NCBI GenBank assembly: GCA_038049695.1
Contig: CP142453.1
Coordinates: 19,782,001-19,846,000 of the forward strand
Source of the DNA: Cinnamomum chago
Taxonomy: Eukaryota > Streptophyta > Magnoliopsida > Laurales > Lauraceae
Direction of reading: 5' to 3'
DNA: 64,000 nt
Below the pieces are notes generated by a model. That model worked only from the letters and a program-made list of their open reading frames with translations, made no database searches and was not told where the DNA came from. This document shows, piece by piece, positions 1 through 13,400 of this stretch. The number at the start of each line of letters is the position of its first letter. Position 1 is the first letter of the stretch. The translations under genes and the position numbers were made by a program.

Positions 1-1622
1 TTATATTTTGTAAATTGTAATGCTGTTATACCCAATTTTATGTGTGTTTGGTCTGAGTGGTTGTATGAAACTTTCTCACATTAATACAATTTAACTTGTC
101 ACCACCCAAAATAAATAAGTAAACAAAGATATATTTCACTGTAACATTAAAATTAAATGCGCTCTGAACAGTTTCACTTAGAACAGGGATGCAAGATGTT
201 CTGAATTCATGGGACAGGTATTTTGGTCCATAGTGCGTACTAATGAAAAAAAAAAAAAAAAAAGGATTCTAGCGTCTTTCCAATATTCTTAATTTTCTGG
301 ATATTTTTCAAGATTTTTTGGAGTTGAAAAAAGTCATGTCATGACAGGCCATGATGACTGCGAATTGCAATGTAACGGTTTTTTAGGGTCAACCATGACG
401 ACGACTAACACCATAATTTTGAAGTATGATTACAAGGCTATACTTGAAGACAAGCCATGACTTTGACCGTCTTAACTTCATTGTGGCAATAGAAGTTCTC
501 CTTCAGACTTCAGCACATGACCAGGCTGTAAAAGTTTTTACAAAGGGCTGTTCGATGCACCATTTTGAACAAACAAGTGGTGAATTTGGAAGTGTAAAGA
601 GATATAACAACAAGGGGAGCGTTTAAAAGCATAGTTAGATCAGGATTTTTATTGATTTGTTTTTAGGTGTTTTGTTTTAATTAAATTTGGGTTTTGAGTC
701 TAGATAGAAAATTGTTTTGGTTTTAGTTGCTTTATTGGACCAAATATAATAAATTTGTTGTCTCTTTCTCAAGGGAAGCAGTAGGCTTGCAAGAGGGTTT
801 GGTTCCTCTCTCCTTTTGCACATAGATTTGTGGTGTATTCTCTTCCATTTACACAATAGAAATAATTATTTTTTGCCTTTTTTTTTTTTGAAGATTCTTC
901 AGTAATCTTCTTTTTCCTTTTTTTATTGAATGTTTATGGTAGTCTTCCACTTCTCAATATAATTCGGTGTGATCTGTGATCTTTGATCTTGGGCATCTTG
1001 ATAAGTGCTATGAGTAGAGTTAGCGAAGATTGACATCCAAGATAGCCATTATGTCGATCTTCAACTAAAAGTAATTAAAAATGGAGTTTACAGTTCATAA
1101 AGTTACACTAACTTAAAACCAGTTTCGTAACATGGATTCTTTGGAATAAGCCACATACCTGTGTTGAGAATGACACTGAATGGACTCTTCATAGATTCTT
1201 TTAGTGCTAACTTAAACATTGTTTACAATTGAAATGATTATTACTTTTAGTAATGTTACTTTTCATAGTATTTTTTATTAAAATAAATGTTTGTTTAATT
1301 TAAATAATATGTTGAATCAATGAATACTATGTTTCAAGATATGCCAAATCAGACACCTCGTACCAGTGTCAGTCACATTTGAACCTGAGCACCCATACTA
1401 CCTTTCAAGGAGAAAAGGAAAAGGAAAAAAAAACACATACCATGCTCATGGAAGTTTGAAAAATGTTTGTCAAAACCAACACGCAACTATTGCATTTTAA
1501 AAACCTGGTCAGGGCAAGACCTGCTTTCAAACAAATATATGAATATGGAGCAAATCTTGACCTGGCCCACCATCATCCTCATTTGCTTTCTTTTTAAAGG
1601 TTTTTAAAATTTTGATAGTTAC
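1..1622 (-). other. PUB intron 7 (partial, runs off the left edge)
   Basis: No coding exon was recognised. The stretch is AT-rich with A and T runs (for example 246-263) and no repeat that I could assign. The rest of the kinase domain and the U-box should lie further left. Confidence 0.7.
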
Positions 1623-2153
1623 CTCTTGTTGAAACTCAGATTGGCCTTGTAGGCTTTGAGGGTGCAAAACCTTTATAGCAACTGGTGTGTGGTGAAGAAT
1701 TCCTTTGTAAACTTTTCCAAAACCTCCTTCCCCAATCTTCAGAGATTGGTCGAAGCCATTTGTTGCTTTCTCAATCTCTGAGAAAGAGAACTTCGATAGG
1801 TCAGACAACCTATTCAAGCTCATGGATACCTCTTCATTCCTTTGCTGCAATTCTTCAGCTTCCCTAATTGCTTCATCACGCTCTTGCTGCAGCTTATCAT
1901 GCTCTCTCTGGAGCCTCTTCAGGAGCTCTTGGGCTTCTGAGAATTTAACCTGTAATTCCTTTTCACTGTGATGTGAGTTGGCAACTTGCATCTCCAACAC
2001 TGACTGCTGCTCACGGGCTCTCTGTAGTTCTTCCAAAGCTGCTTCTTGTTGCTTCTTGACCTTGTCTAGCTCTTGCATCTTCCTAGCAAGCAATTCCTCC
2101 ACATCCTTCCTTTGTTTCATTTGATCAGCATATAAGCTTTCGGATGCTTTCGC
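1623..2153 (-). CDS. PUB gene exon 7: coiled coil and kinase N-lobe
   Basis: The exon holds 177 codons from AKASESLYADQ. A heptad-rich coiled coil of about 100 residues is followed by LSKFSFSEIEKATNGFD and the Gly-rich loop. It ends SEFQQE|GTAACT. The frame stays open a further 32 codons into the intron, which is why a longer reading frame can be drawn to 1527; those residues do not look like kinase. Confidence 0.9.
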
Positions 2154-4375
2154 CTAAGAAAGAGAGATTTTCATTAGCCTCAATTGTTAGTTATTTTTCT
2201 TCTTTTCTATCTTCCTCCTTAAAATATGCCGTAAGTTTTGCTTCAAGAAAAAGATTAAGCAGTCCACACTGTTAAGGATAGACTCAAAGCCTCATGATCA
2301 GACAACCTTAATCTTTTAAAACCACCATACTATACTATACTGCAAAACTAGCACTAGACAAATATGATCAAAAGGTAAACATAAGGAAACCATCATTCAG
2401 ATGGACCCATTTTACTAGTATGTACAGCAATCATTGGTATAGAATGTTTACATGCCAAGTTACTTCATCCAAACTAAAATTACAAAAAAGTAAAAGAAAC
2501 CTCACCCAATTACACATTCTCTGCAAGTGGATATTTAGACTGTGATACTAAACGCATTGAATGATGTCAAGTAGAAGAAAATAGATTGTTTGAATGAAAT
2601 TTTTTTTTACTTTGAATATGGCCTTGATGGCATCCGTTTCAGCTTTATGGCGCTTAATCAACTCTTCAACTGCTGCTTGTCTATAAATCTCAGCTTCTGC
2701 CATGGCTTGCTTTAGCTGCTCATACACTTGTTGATCATCAATGTGTCCCTCCTTCAGAATTCAGAAAATTATCTTTTAAGAAATTAGATAATCTGAAAGG
2801 AAATAATTACTTTTCTATGTGGAATTGTGCTAACTGCTATACATTGTATTATGACACAGTCTTGATTCGCATGCAGACTATCACATGATGCCCAAAACCC
2901 ACAATTCTAGAAATTACAGGAATTAGAAGAAAATGGGACTGCGAATAAATTTGCAACTTATGTTAACTCTTGATTGATAACTTGATCAATCCAAAGGACA
3001 TTAAAGAAATCACTTATGTTGAGCAATACTGAAAAACTTAACTTTCTGAGTACATACTAGTCTACCAGCCTTACATGCATGCTTATAGCTAAAAAATATC
3101 CTAAAAATCCATAGAATCTATCTAACTTGCTTAACATAATCTTTCTTATATTATTAATTACATGGAATCCATTTAACTTGCTAGAGAAGAAAACAAATAA
3201 AAAGTTGTGACCTGTCATGGATGACCAAAATAGTCTGAATGATCATTCCTGTAGGTCCCACGTGGCTCACTTATTTAGGAAAGGAACCCCAGCCCTTTTA
3301 AAGAACCCTTGGGCAAACCCAATGGTGTTGACTTTGCATAGATTTGGATCCAATTAGGCTCAATTATTATTGGTCCAAAAAACAATATACTAGCTGTTTC
3401 TTTAGCTCCTCCAGATTTTTCTGCAATTTAGAAAAATAACCTATTTTCATTTTTTTTCAAAAGAGTCCTAAGCACCATACTTCATTGTTGAAAATTATGG
3501 ACTGTTTTGGGGCCCATTCAATCCTTTGGTCCATCACTGAAGTGTGTGTGGGTCCTGGAAGGATACTTGAATTCCTCATCAGTGTATGTGAATGAAATCC
3601 ACTCAAGCGGGTCTCATCCTGGACACCTTTATGATCTGTTCATGCCTTATTGGATCAAGACACGCTGGGTGGATTGGATAGACATGACACATGGCTTATG
3701 CAAGTACACTCTCTGACGCTACCTTCAAAGGCAGAGATCTCTTAACAAGATTTGTGGAAGTAAAATTGGTCATTCTTTGTGGTCGATGTGGCATCCTAAT
3801 TCAAGGAGAATTCTCTTCAAGAAAGGAAGGATGATGGGGATCAATCCACAGCAGCAAAAATTGATCAAGGAATTCGAATCTTGGATCGAGTATTCAAGTA
3901 TTTGGATGCTCAAGATTGGGACTGCAGGACCAAGACACAATTCAAGGTGGACCATAAGATCAAATGGGTACAAAACAGTCCAAAATTTTCAATAAAATGC
4001 AGTCCTAGGGATTGCTTTGACAAAACTGCAAAACAGGGTACTTTTGTAAATTGCAGACATCTGCGGGATCTAAAGAAACAGTTATACAGTTTTTTACTAA
4101 AAACAACTGGGCATAATTGAATCCAGATCCATGCAAAGTCAATTCCTATGGGTTCGCCCAAGGATTCCCAAAAAGGGACTGGGATTCCATTCCTAAATAG
4201 GTGGGCCAAGTGGGACCTACACTAAGGATCACCCCAACTATTTTGGACATCTAGATAGGTTACAACTTTCTATTCCTGTGTTTTCTTCCCTAGCAAGTCA
4301 ATTAGATTCCATGTAATTAGTAATAATAATCTAGGAAATTCTATGTTAAGTTGGATAGATTCTAGGGAGTTTTTA

Positions 4376-4406
<31 letters not shown>

Positions 4407-7400
4407 GTATAAACATGAATGTAAGGCTGGTAGACTGGATGCACAGAGAGTTCATTTTTTTTTTTTAGTATTTTGCTTAACAAAAGTGATTTCTTTACTC
4501 CTTAGGATTGATGAAGTTCTCTTTCAGATGGAGATTGTCGCTTCTACTCAACAGTTAATGTTAGTTGCAAATTTATTTTCTATACCTTTTTCTTCCAATT
4601 GCTGTAATTTTTGGAATTGTGGGTCTTGGGCATCATCCAACAATGCGATTGCATATCAGGGCTGCGCCTTATTGCTATCATAAATGGTATGATAAATGCT
4701 TGATTTGTATTGTAAAACTAATGCCAAAACAAAAGTAGCAAACATATCTGCTCATCCGAAGGGGGTGTGAAGTAACCACCCTCTTCCAACTCACTTACTA
4801 GAGGCAACAGTGACCCATCTACACAGTCTATATCCCTTTCCATAGAAATTGAAGGTGAACTACCAACACCTCCTTCGATTGTTGACCATGTTGAGCTCAT
4901 TGAACCCTGTGAATTGCTCTTTGACATTCCTCCGCATTGATCACCACTCCCCTCCTCAGGCATTGCTAGCGCTTGTGTCTCCTCTAGTGATAGGTTTGAA
5001 ATGGTATCCGCTCCCATTCCAGTGGCAACACCCTCAGATTTAGATCGGATTAGGAAGTCTAGCACATAGTTCTTACGACGGTTTGGCGTACCAACTTGTC
5101 CAAGTGATGCAGATCTTGTATTCAATTGGATGGATGGGCCACTGCTGGTGCTCGGGCTGGAAATGGGTGATGGTGGAGTCATCCACACTCTGGTTCCATC
5201 TAAACTAGCTCCACTGTTCCAAAAAATTTACCGTAATTGGTGATCAACAATCATAGAAAACAAAATGATGACAATGTTGACAAAAATGAAAAATAATATA
5301 TCATGAAAAATGCCAACTATATGAACCAACTCATTTAAAATATTTACACACAATTACAAATAAGTGCGAGTTAGCATGGAAAACAATGATATATTAAGAG
5401 TCCATAATACGGATCAAAGAGTATAGAACACACATAGAGGTTCATTCTATGTTTGAGCCTTGATCTAGTTCCAATTTTGCAACTATTAACCCCTTAAAAA
5501 TTAAAATGGCTGTGAAATCTGTTACTCAATCGATATCAATTCATAGGACACTGATCTCACAGATGGGTCCATGGTAGAGGACTGAACCCGAGGCATCTTC
5601 TTACATTCAGTACTGTTGGAGAATACCATTCATTTTCCTTTGGAAGTATTGTATCTTTATTCGCTTCTTATTCATTTTCCTTCTCTTACCCTTATTTACT
5701 TAAAAGGGGAATAATTGTAATTTGTCATTCTCTCTCACAGAACAACTCATTCTCCAGAGAGGTGACTTTGCTTCCCTAATTACCATGCATTGCGAAATCA
5801 GAACATAGCATGCGAGATAGTCCTCTCCTGTTCTCGTTCTTCTAGTTCCTCTCTTCTCTGTTCACCTCTAATATCCTTTAATCTTCCTCCCAAATTCTTT
5901 ATTCTCCTAGATACAATATCTAAATTATTTCCTGCGGATCTATGCGACTAAAATAGAACTTAGGGGAGTCTGCTTTATCAAATATGTAAGGTAGTCCTCA
6001 AGTGGAGTCTGCTTTATCAAATATGTAAGGTAGTCCTCAAGTGGAGTCTGCTTCATCAAATATGTAAGATAGTCCTGAGGACTACCAGGCATGATGTAGG
6101 TGCAATAGTTTCAATGAACCAAAGGTGTACCATATTGTAACTAGATTTAATTTCCACTGATTCGGATTGTAGATAATCTGGTAATGATCTAGAGGACTGT
6201 AATTGATTGCTGATTGACAGCTGATTGATTGTAGCTGATAAGGATGATGGGATTTAAATACAAAGCCTCTCCAAACAAGAAAGGCATACATTTGAATCAA
6301 AACTTCTTCAATACTTCTCTTTCTTGCAAATTTTTTATGGTATCAGAGTCATACATGATTCTTTGATAGCCTGATAGTGGGCTTGCTGCCCAGTCCATCT
6401 GAATTATATGTAAATGTGGGGCCACCAATAGATCTCTTATCATTGCATCTTTTTTCAGGATATTTATTAACAATTTTTTTGGCATTTTTTCACGGATTTG
6501 AGGTAGGTCATAGGTGTTTTTCACCATTTTCTGTTGTGTAGATATTCTGGACAGAATTTGATCAAGATTGCCCAAAACCTTGGATCTTGAAGATTTCTTC
6601 TTACAACCACCAGCAGATGATTGGTTAGTGTTTGACTTTCCTGGTGTATTATACCCAATCCTGTGGAAGTGAATAAGTCACTTGGAAGCTTCTGGAACAG
6701 TTCTATTTCTTACTGAAAATTCAGTAATGTTTGTAGAAATTAATATATTTAGAGTTTTAGAAAGGAAATTCCGAAAATCAACGAAAATTAGAGGAGAAGA
6801 GAAAAGAAAGGGGAGAAGGATTTTTGGAAACGGAATATGATGACGTCCACTCAAGGTTGAGTGAACGTCACTCTATATTTAATTATTTTCCAATTTCCAT
6901 CAACACCAAAAAAACCCTTATCTTAATAATACTAACTAATCAGTCCCTACTTTTACTGAAATTACATTAGAGTCCTTTTTCTATCTTATAACAGCATAAA
7001 GATCAATTCTGTTTTATACCTTATATTTTTCTCTCCAGCCATGGCTGTTTGATCCACTTATTGTGGAATAATCCTGAATGTTGATTGTGGGCTATTGTGG
7101 GGCTCACGGACCTTAATATTTTTTTTTATTTTTTGCAGTTCTACTTGGGAAAGGATAGGCTGCCTCTTAGGAGATCCATCATCATCTTTCAAGGATTTTT
7201 TAGGATTAGAAGAAGGATTTTGTGCCCTTTTGTGATAGGTTATTTTTGAGACCATTTTAATCTAGACCGTCCAGATTTCTGGTCTGTGAGAATATTACCT
7301 GAACTGCTTCCCAAGGGAGGGAGGGAGGGAGGGAGGGGGGGTGGGGGAGTATTTGCCATATTTTATTTGCTACAGTGCTTGATCTCTAATTAAGATCACT

Positions 7401-10400
7401 TACGTGGGTTTCCTAACTCATCTTGTGCAAGCAGGCCAGACACAGCACCATTTTGGATTCAGGATTTTTTTTTTTTTTTTCCTGGCACATTGTTAAGTTG
7501 GATCAGCAGTACAGTATATTGCATGAGATGAGACACCCCTTTCAACTCAAGTCTCTCATGTTTCTCAACACAAAAATATTTACGTAACTACCATATTGTC
7601 GTCTTTCTTTGATCTGAAAGTCTCTGCCCTAATTGGATATGTTTAAGAAGTTGATTTGCATTTTTAGGGACTAAATCAACTTGCCATTTTATCAGTTTGA
7701 CTGGAAGAAATATTTTGGATTGAAATGGCTATTGCTGAAAATCCATTTTGTCAAGTAAATTCAATGGGAAATTTGACTTTGCATGGGAATTTCAATTCAG
7801 AATGTTTGTAAAGGGGAACGAATTGTGGTCGTATATTGATCTGACACAGCCAAATCCCGCAAGAGCCAAGCAAACGTGCTCAATAGGAAGCACATGATGA
7901 CTATATCATCAGTTGGATTTTGAGTTCAGTTGAACCACCTAAGCCCAATTCAAACAACAAAGGACAAGTGGGCTTATCTCAGACGAGGTTATAATCAAGA
8001 AAATTGACCAAAGGTTTCAACTTGAATACGAAATTGCATAATATAGCCAAGGTCATAAATCCATTCAGGATTATTATTCTGATTTTATCAATTGATGGAT
8101 TTCATAATGCAGCCCTTGTATATGCAATGATTCCAATAGAAATAGAATCTTGCAGCCATTCAACAAATGCATGAAATTAGTCAAAGGGATCAAATGAAGC
8201 TTCTATTATCAAACAGATTAGGGGACTAATTTATAAAAAAGTAAACCTCAGTGCTTACATGCAATTTGGGAAATTACAAGGATATTTTTGTGATTATGAA
8301 AATATAATGAACTATATATATGTTGTGGTCACTCAACCCTAACAGCAACAACCACACACTACTTTTTCCCTAGTTCCTTCACTTCTCTGTTTTCTCTTTC
8401 TTTCTCTTTAGGGCTTCTCAATTCATACCTCTTTGAAAATAAGAATAGATTTCATCAGAGTTATTCATCCAACCTGGCATCAGAGCATACTTCAGGGGAC
8501 TGCTAGCCAGAGTCGTAATAAATGGTTAAAATGGAAGAAAAAGTGGAGGAATCCTAAGCCCTAGGACCAAGGGAATTCAGCCAGGGTCGTCCGGCTCAAC
8601 TAGTTCATTATGCATAAATGAAAACCGCATTATTTGAAGAAACGACTGCATTCAACAACTTCATTTGAGGAATATAGACATTTCCAGGTAATCCATAAGC
8701 CATAAATCATAGTTGTAGTTGAACCTGGGGGTTAAGGCTTAACGAGGGCAAGTGTGATGCTGATGTCAGCACCTCTGTGATCATAAGTTGGCATTGAAGT
8801 TAGGTTCTTTGGTGGAATACATCAGTGTAGTATTTATTAAAGCTATGCAGTCATGTAAAACTAGGGTTTCTGCATTTTGGAACAGTCCATATTCAGATAT
8901 GTGTGCAAAGGAGAATGTTCTCCTATGAGCAGACTACATGTTGCTTATATGCAGTCCAGCTCATGGGGCCCACATAGATGCATGTTTATCAACGAGGGCA
9001 AGGCAGATGAAAAGGTCTCTTTATGGACAAGAGGAAGCCAAAAAAATTAGCTCCACCAGATTATTTTAGCCCTTGATTTAACAGAATTAAAGTTTAATGG
9101 CGTATTAACTGTAGATTTTATGGAGATTCAATCGGTGAATGAAGGTTTAATGAGTGAAAAATCAGGCCTGATGCCAGATCAAGGATGACAAGATTATCAG
9201 AGGGGCTGCACTAATCACAGGTGGCCCCATAGAGCTGGGCTACACATGCAGTCCGCTCCTAGGAGAACATTTTCCCCTGTATATCCCTAGAAGTGTCAAA
9301 TTGAAACTTACTCAGGTTTGAACCTTAATGGTGCTATTTTAAGTGCTTAGCAGTGATTTAAAGGGTTGTTCTTACTGCATTAAGAAATATTTGAAGTTAG
9401 GATTTTCTTATTGGAGTCCAAGCAAGGGAGAGAGTTTTATGTATTCTCCCCAACAGTTGTGAATCCAAACACAAGGATTACAACAAATCTACTGGATGAC
9501 AGAACTATAAAGACTGGGCCTATTCAACAAGAATGGCTATCGAAGGAGCCAACAGATTTGGACATATTGATGGGAGTATTGAAGAGCCACTGAAAAAGGA
9601 CCCAAAATATTCAGATTTGGGTCCTGAAAATATATTGAGTATGAATTAGATTCTACATTCAATGGAGGAAAGCATTACAGTAAAGGTACTCTGACACAGC
9701 TAAGGAACTTTAGGGCTCTATTGAGGTAGCCTATGCCCAAAATAGAAATAGTGCTAGGATACTCCAGTTGAAAAAGGAAATTGCAGTTTAAACAGGGGGG
9801 CCTATCTATTGGCAATTATAATGCAAAATTCAAGGCCACGAGGCGTAAGTAGCTAGAAGAACAGCAGATATTTGAACTTCTAGGAGGTGTAAACCCAAAA
9901 TATGAGACTATTTGAGCCAGGTGACCAATTACGCCTTGAAGGAGAATTATGTCAGTAAAAACCTCTTCTCGGCCTCTCTCTGATCATTTTGCACTTTCAA
10001 GTAACAATACATGCAGTGGTGGTGGTAATAGAGGTCATGGCCGCAGTGGTAATGGCAGCGGATGCATAGGCAATGGTAAAAAAGTTATTGTTTTTTAAAT
10101 CGTGAACATGAGTCTGTGTGGTCTGATTTGATGAGTTGGGAACCATCTCCAACATTGGGTTCTTATCTAAATGAGTTGTTAAAAGGAGGAAGTCCTGGGC
10201 AATCTTAGATCAACAAAAGTCTTCTAATGTTGCCTATGTAACTAAAGGTAGACCCCATGTCTAGGACATGTGTAGGATACTATGTTATTCATGCAAAGAA
10301 TTTGGACATATAGCTAATCAATGCAAAAAAGGAAATTCTGAAATGATTACAGGGGTGCCAAAAATTTGATTTCTGAGTGTTTCCATCAACCACAAAATCA

Positions 10401-13400
10401 TAGCAATTGAGCTTATCACACTACGCCATCTGATTCATCAATGCCAAGTGAATCTTCTGCCTTTGTCTCATCAGTCTCCATGCCTGCTTTATCCACCTCT
10501 CTCGCTCCCGAACTCGCTCAGAATTATCCAAGTTGCTTTCTCTGCTATGGGTCTTTTTGTAAACACAACTCCTCACCTTCTATATGGTATCTTGATTCAA
10601 GCAACCATTTATATGAGATGCACTCCTAGTAATCTGATGCAGACCCTAGGTTAGGGCTTGTAGGGAAGTGCAGAAGTACAATACCAATGTCAAAGCATGT
10701 GTCCACAGACACTACATGTCTCCACAGAGACCATAAACGAGGATGCACCTCAAAAGGAAAGCCCAATTCTATTAATCAATCTACTATGAAAATTCATGTC
10801 TACAATGCCATAAAAATAAGAAAAAAAAAATTGTGTCCTAAGAAAACTAATTATACTAGGAAACTAGAAACCTAATCCTAATTATAACTCTTTATATAAA
10901 ATTAAAAACTAATGACATAGACTTAGTGAAATTAAAAGTCCTAAATTGACTTGGCCCTACACATGTGGCCTAAGGTCTATCCTGCATCATTCTCCCCGGC
11001 TTGGAGAGAACTCGACCTCGAGTTCAGTAATTGTCCGCCTAGGTCGAAGATCAATTGGATGAACTCCCAATCTAATGGTTGATTTAAAGCTTTTGTGTAC
11101 ATCTTGAAAACTGCAATTGATTGTTTCCAATCTAATGATTGATTTAAAGCATAGGTGTACGCATCGCTTCTTTTGATAGCCGAACGTTGTGTAGATGTGC
11201 GATTGAACTGTTGGATACTTCATTTGTATAATTTGCACCATGAAATCACAACCCCCAAGTTTCCATTGTTGATCTTCGAGGACAAAATCCATGTGGGGTA
11301 CATCAATGATTTGTTCTCCTTTTGTCCACATGTCTCTTTTGGAATAATCGCTAGATCCAGCAAATGAAAAGGCTTGTGGTTTGTTAGATCCATGTCCGCA
11401 ATGTCCAAGTTTTCTTCTTCTTCCTTTGCATCTTCCATCTTTTGATCAACATTGTCCTCTTGTTTAAGGGTGGTTGCATCGAACTCTGCCTTGAAATCTT
11501 CTATTTCTTGACCTTCACCTCGAAATTACCCCCGTAGTTATCAATTTCTAAATTAATAGGTATGATTGCCATCGTTGCGAGAGTTGATTGACTGAGTGGA
11601 TAACTGAGCAACGGCTCCAGTAAGTTTCGCAACAGTTACAGGAAATTACTCCATGGACATGGGTGAGGACTCCACTCCTATATGCTTCTTAGGAGACATT
11701 TTTTTATGCAATTCAAAAAAATTGGACTGACCTGATGTGTAGTTCTACTCCAAGAATATGCAGGTGAAAACTGAATTGAAATCCAAGTTTATATGAGCCT
11801 AATATTGCAGAAATAAGTTTCATCCCCTTGATTGGTCAAATCTATGCCCTTTGACTGGATTTGCTGGTGTCAGCGATGATGTCGGAAATTTCAAGGTGCC
11901 GATATAGCTACAGTTTGTTGGCTTCTACTCCTGATTGGGTCAAATCCACCTGACTCAAACCTGCCCTGGCCCGACCTTGACCTGAAAATGAGGCCCAAAC
12001 AAGTGTCACAGAGAGAACACATGTGGACTTTCTCTACCTTGTGCTTCGTGCAACAAAAACAAAAGAAAGGAAGGGGATTCGATCATTAGACGAAGAGGAA
12101 AGAGGGATCTTTCTTCTGCACTCAGCCTTGGTAAGGTTAGGAAGAAACAAAGACCTTGACGATTGCCATGGATGCGATGGCTTCCAGAGATGACGAATGG
12201 TGGCAACAGAGTTTTACGAAGTTGGAACTTTTGGTGCCACGTACGTCTTCCTCCTTAATCTCTATCTCTTCTCCTCCTCCTTTCTTCTTTTTTCTTTTTT
12301 TTTTTTTTGAGCGCACGCGCGCACGTGTGCTCGTGAATGGGGGTTTGGAGAAGGTTTTTTTTAGGTTCAGCTGGGTTTATGAGGGCCGTGGTGATGGGAT
12401 TCAGGTCAAATCCAGTGGGGCTTTCAGTTTGGAGTAGATTTCGAGTATGGTGGAATGGAATATGAGATGTTTAGGGATTTGGATGGTTTAAGGGTTTTAG
12501 ATTTTTGGAGGGTTTGATAAATCGGACTCAGATCGGAGGGGATTGGGTTCTGGAAGTTGGGAACTGAGATGAGGCTAAGGGGAATTGGGGTTTTAGGGCT
12601 TAGGGTGTTTGTTGGTGATTGGAACCAAGGATGATAGGTCGCGGAATAGGGACTATTATGCTAGTTGGAGTGGATAGGTAGGGATGATTGGAATATGGAA
12701 TAAAATCAATGGAATGGATGGATAGGCTTCGATCGGCGATCAGACTGATGTGGATCTTCGCTCCGATACCAATTGATGCTGTCCGCAAACACTACACATC
12801 TCCACAGAGACCATAAACGAGGACGCACCTCAAAGTGACAACCCAATTCTATTAATCAATCAACTCTGAAAAATCCACGTCTACAATGCCATATAAATAA
12901 GAAAGAAAACTTGCGCACAAAGAAACTCATTAAGCTAGGAAACTGGAAACCTAATCCTACTTACAACTCTTTAAATAAAATTAGAAACTAATTATCTAAA
13001 AAGTTCTAAATTGACATGGGTCCTACACATGTGACCTAAGGTCTATCCTGCATCATAATCTTTATTATATTCGACCCTGTAATGAACATTCAATGGCCCA
13101 CACAGCCGATGGTGAGAACTTTCCTATCTCTGATATTGGTCACGCCCCTCACTCATTACCATTACATGCCATGTTTCTTACTCTTCATTTCTTTGCTAAT
13201 CCTCTTTCTTCGAGTCAGTTAATTGATAATAACTGCAATATCTCATTCTCGTAATGGCAATGTCATAGAGGATCAAAAAACAAGGAAGGTGATTGGAAGA
13301 AATCCTAAAAGCAGACGACTCATTTCTCTTGCACTGCCAACTTCAACTCTCACTGCAAATGAAACTGAGCCTAAAAGCAAATATGGCTCTATTGATGATG

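Larger units (their letters stand above)
10635..13055 (-). mobile_element. Small non-autonomous LTR element, complete, TSD TAATC
   Basis: The direct repeats at 10635-10989 and 12774-13055 are LTRs. Both start TGATGC and end GCATCA, and TAATC flanks the element at 10630-10634 and 13056-13060. In minus orientation a primer-binding-like TGGTATCGGAGC (12771-12760) follows the right LTR, and a purine-rich tract precedes the left one. The left LTR carries about 60 extra bases near its outer end. The interior is only 1.8 kb: a short pol-like tail next to the left LTR and unrelated sequence. It interrupts the copia remnant. Confidence 0.85.

Noticed and set aside
1527..1622. Extra C-terminal codons of the PUB kinase frame
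   Set aside because: The donor GAG|GTAACT at 1623 fits the family's exon end, and the codons beyond do not resemble kinase.
4718..4798. Continuation of PUB exon 5
   Set aside because: Only the GTAAGT donor at 4798 keeps the frame with exon 6; the open codons beyond belong to the inverted-repeat intron.
12156..12437. A functional 93-residue gene
   Set aside because: Past 12240 it reads through a strong donor into T-runs and low-complexity sequence, and it sits inside an LTR element.
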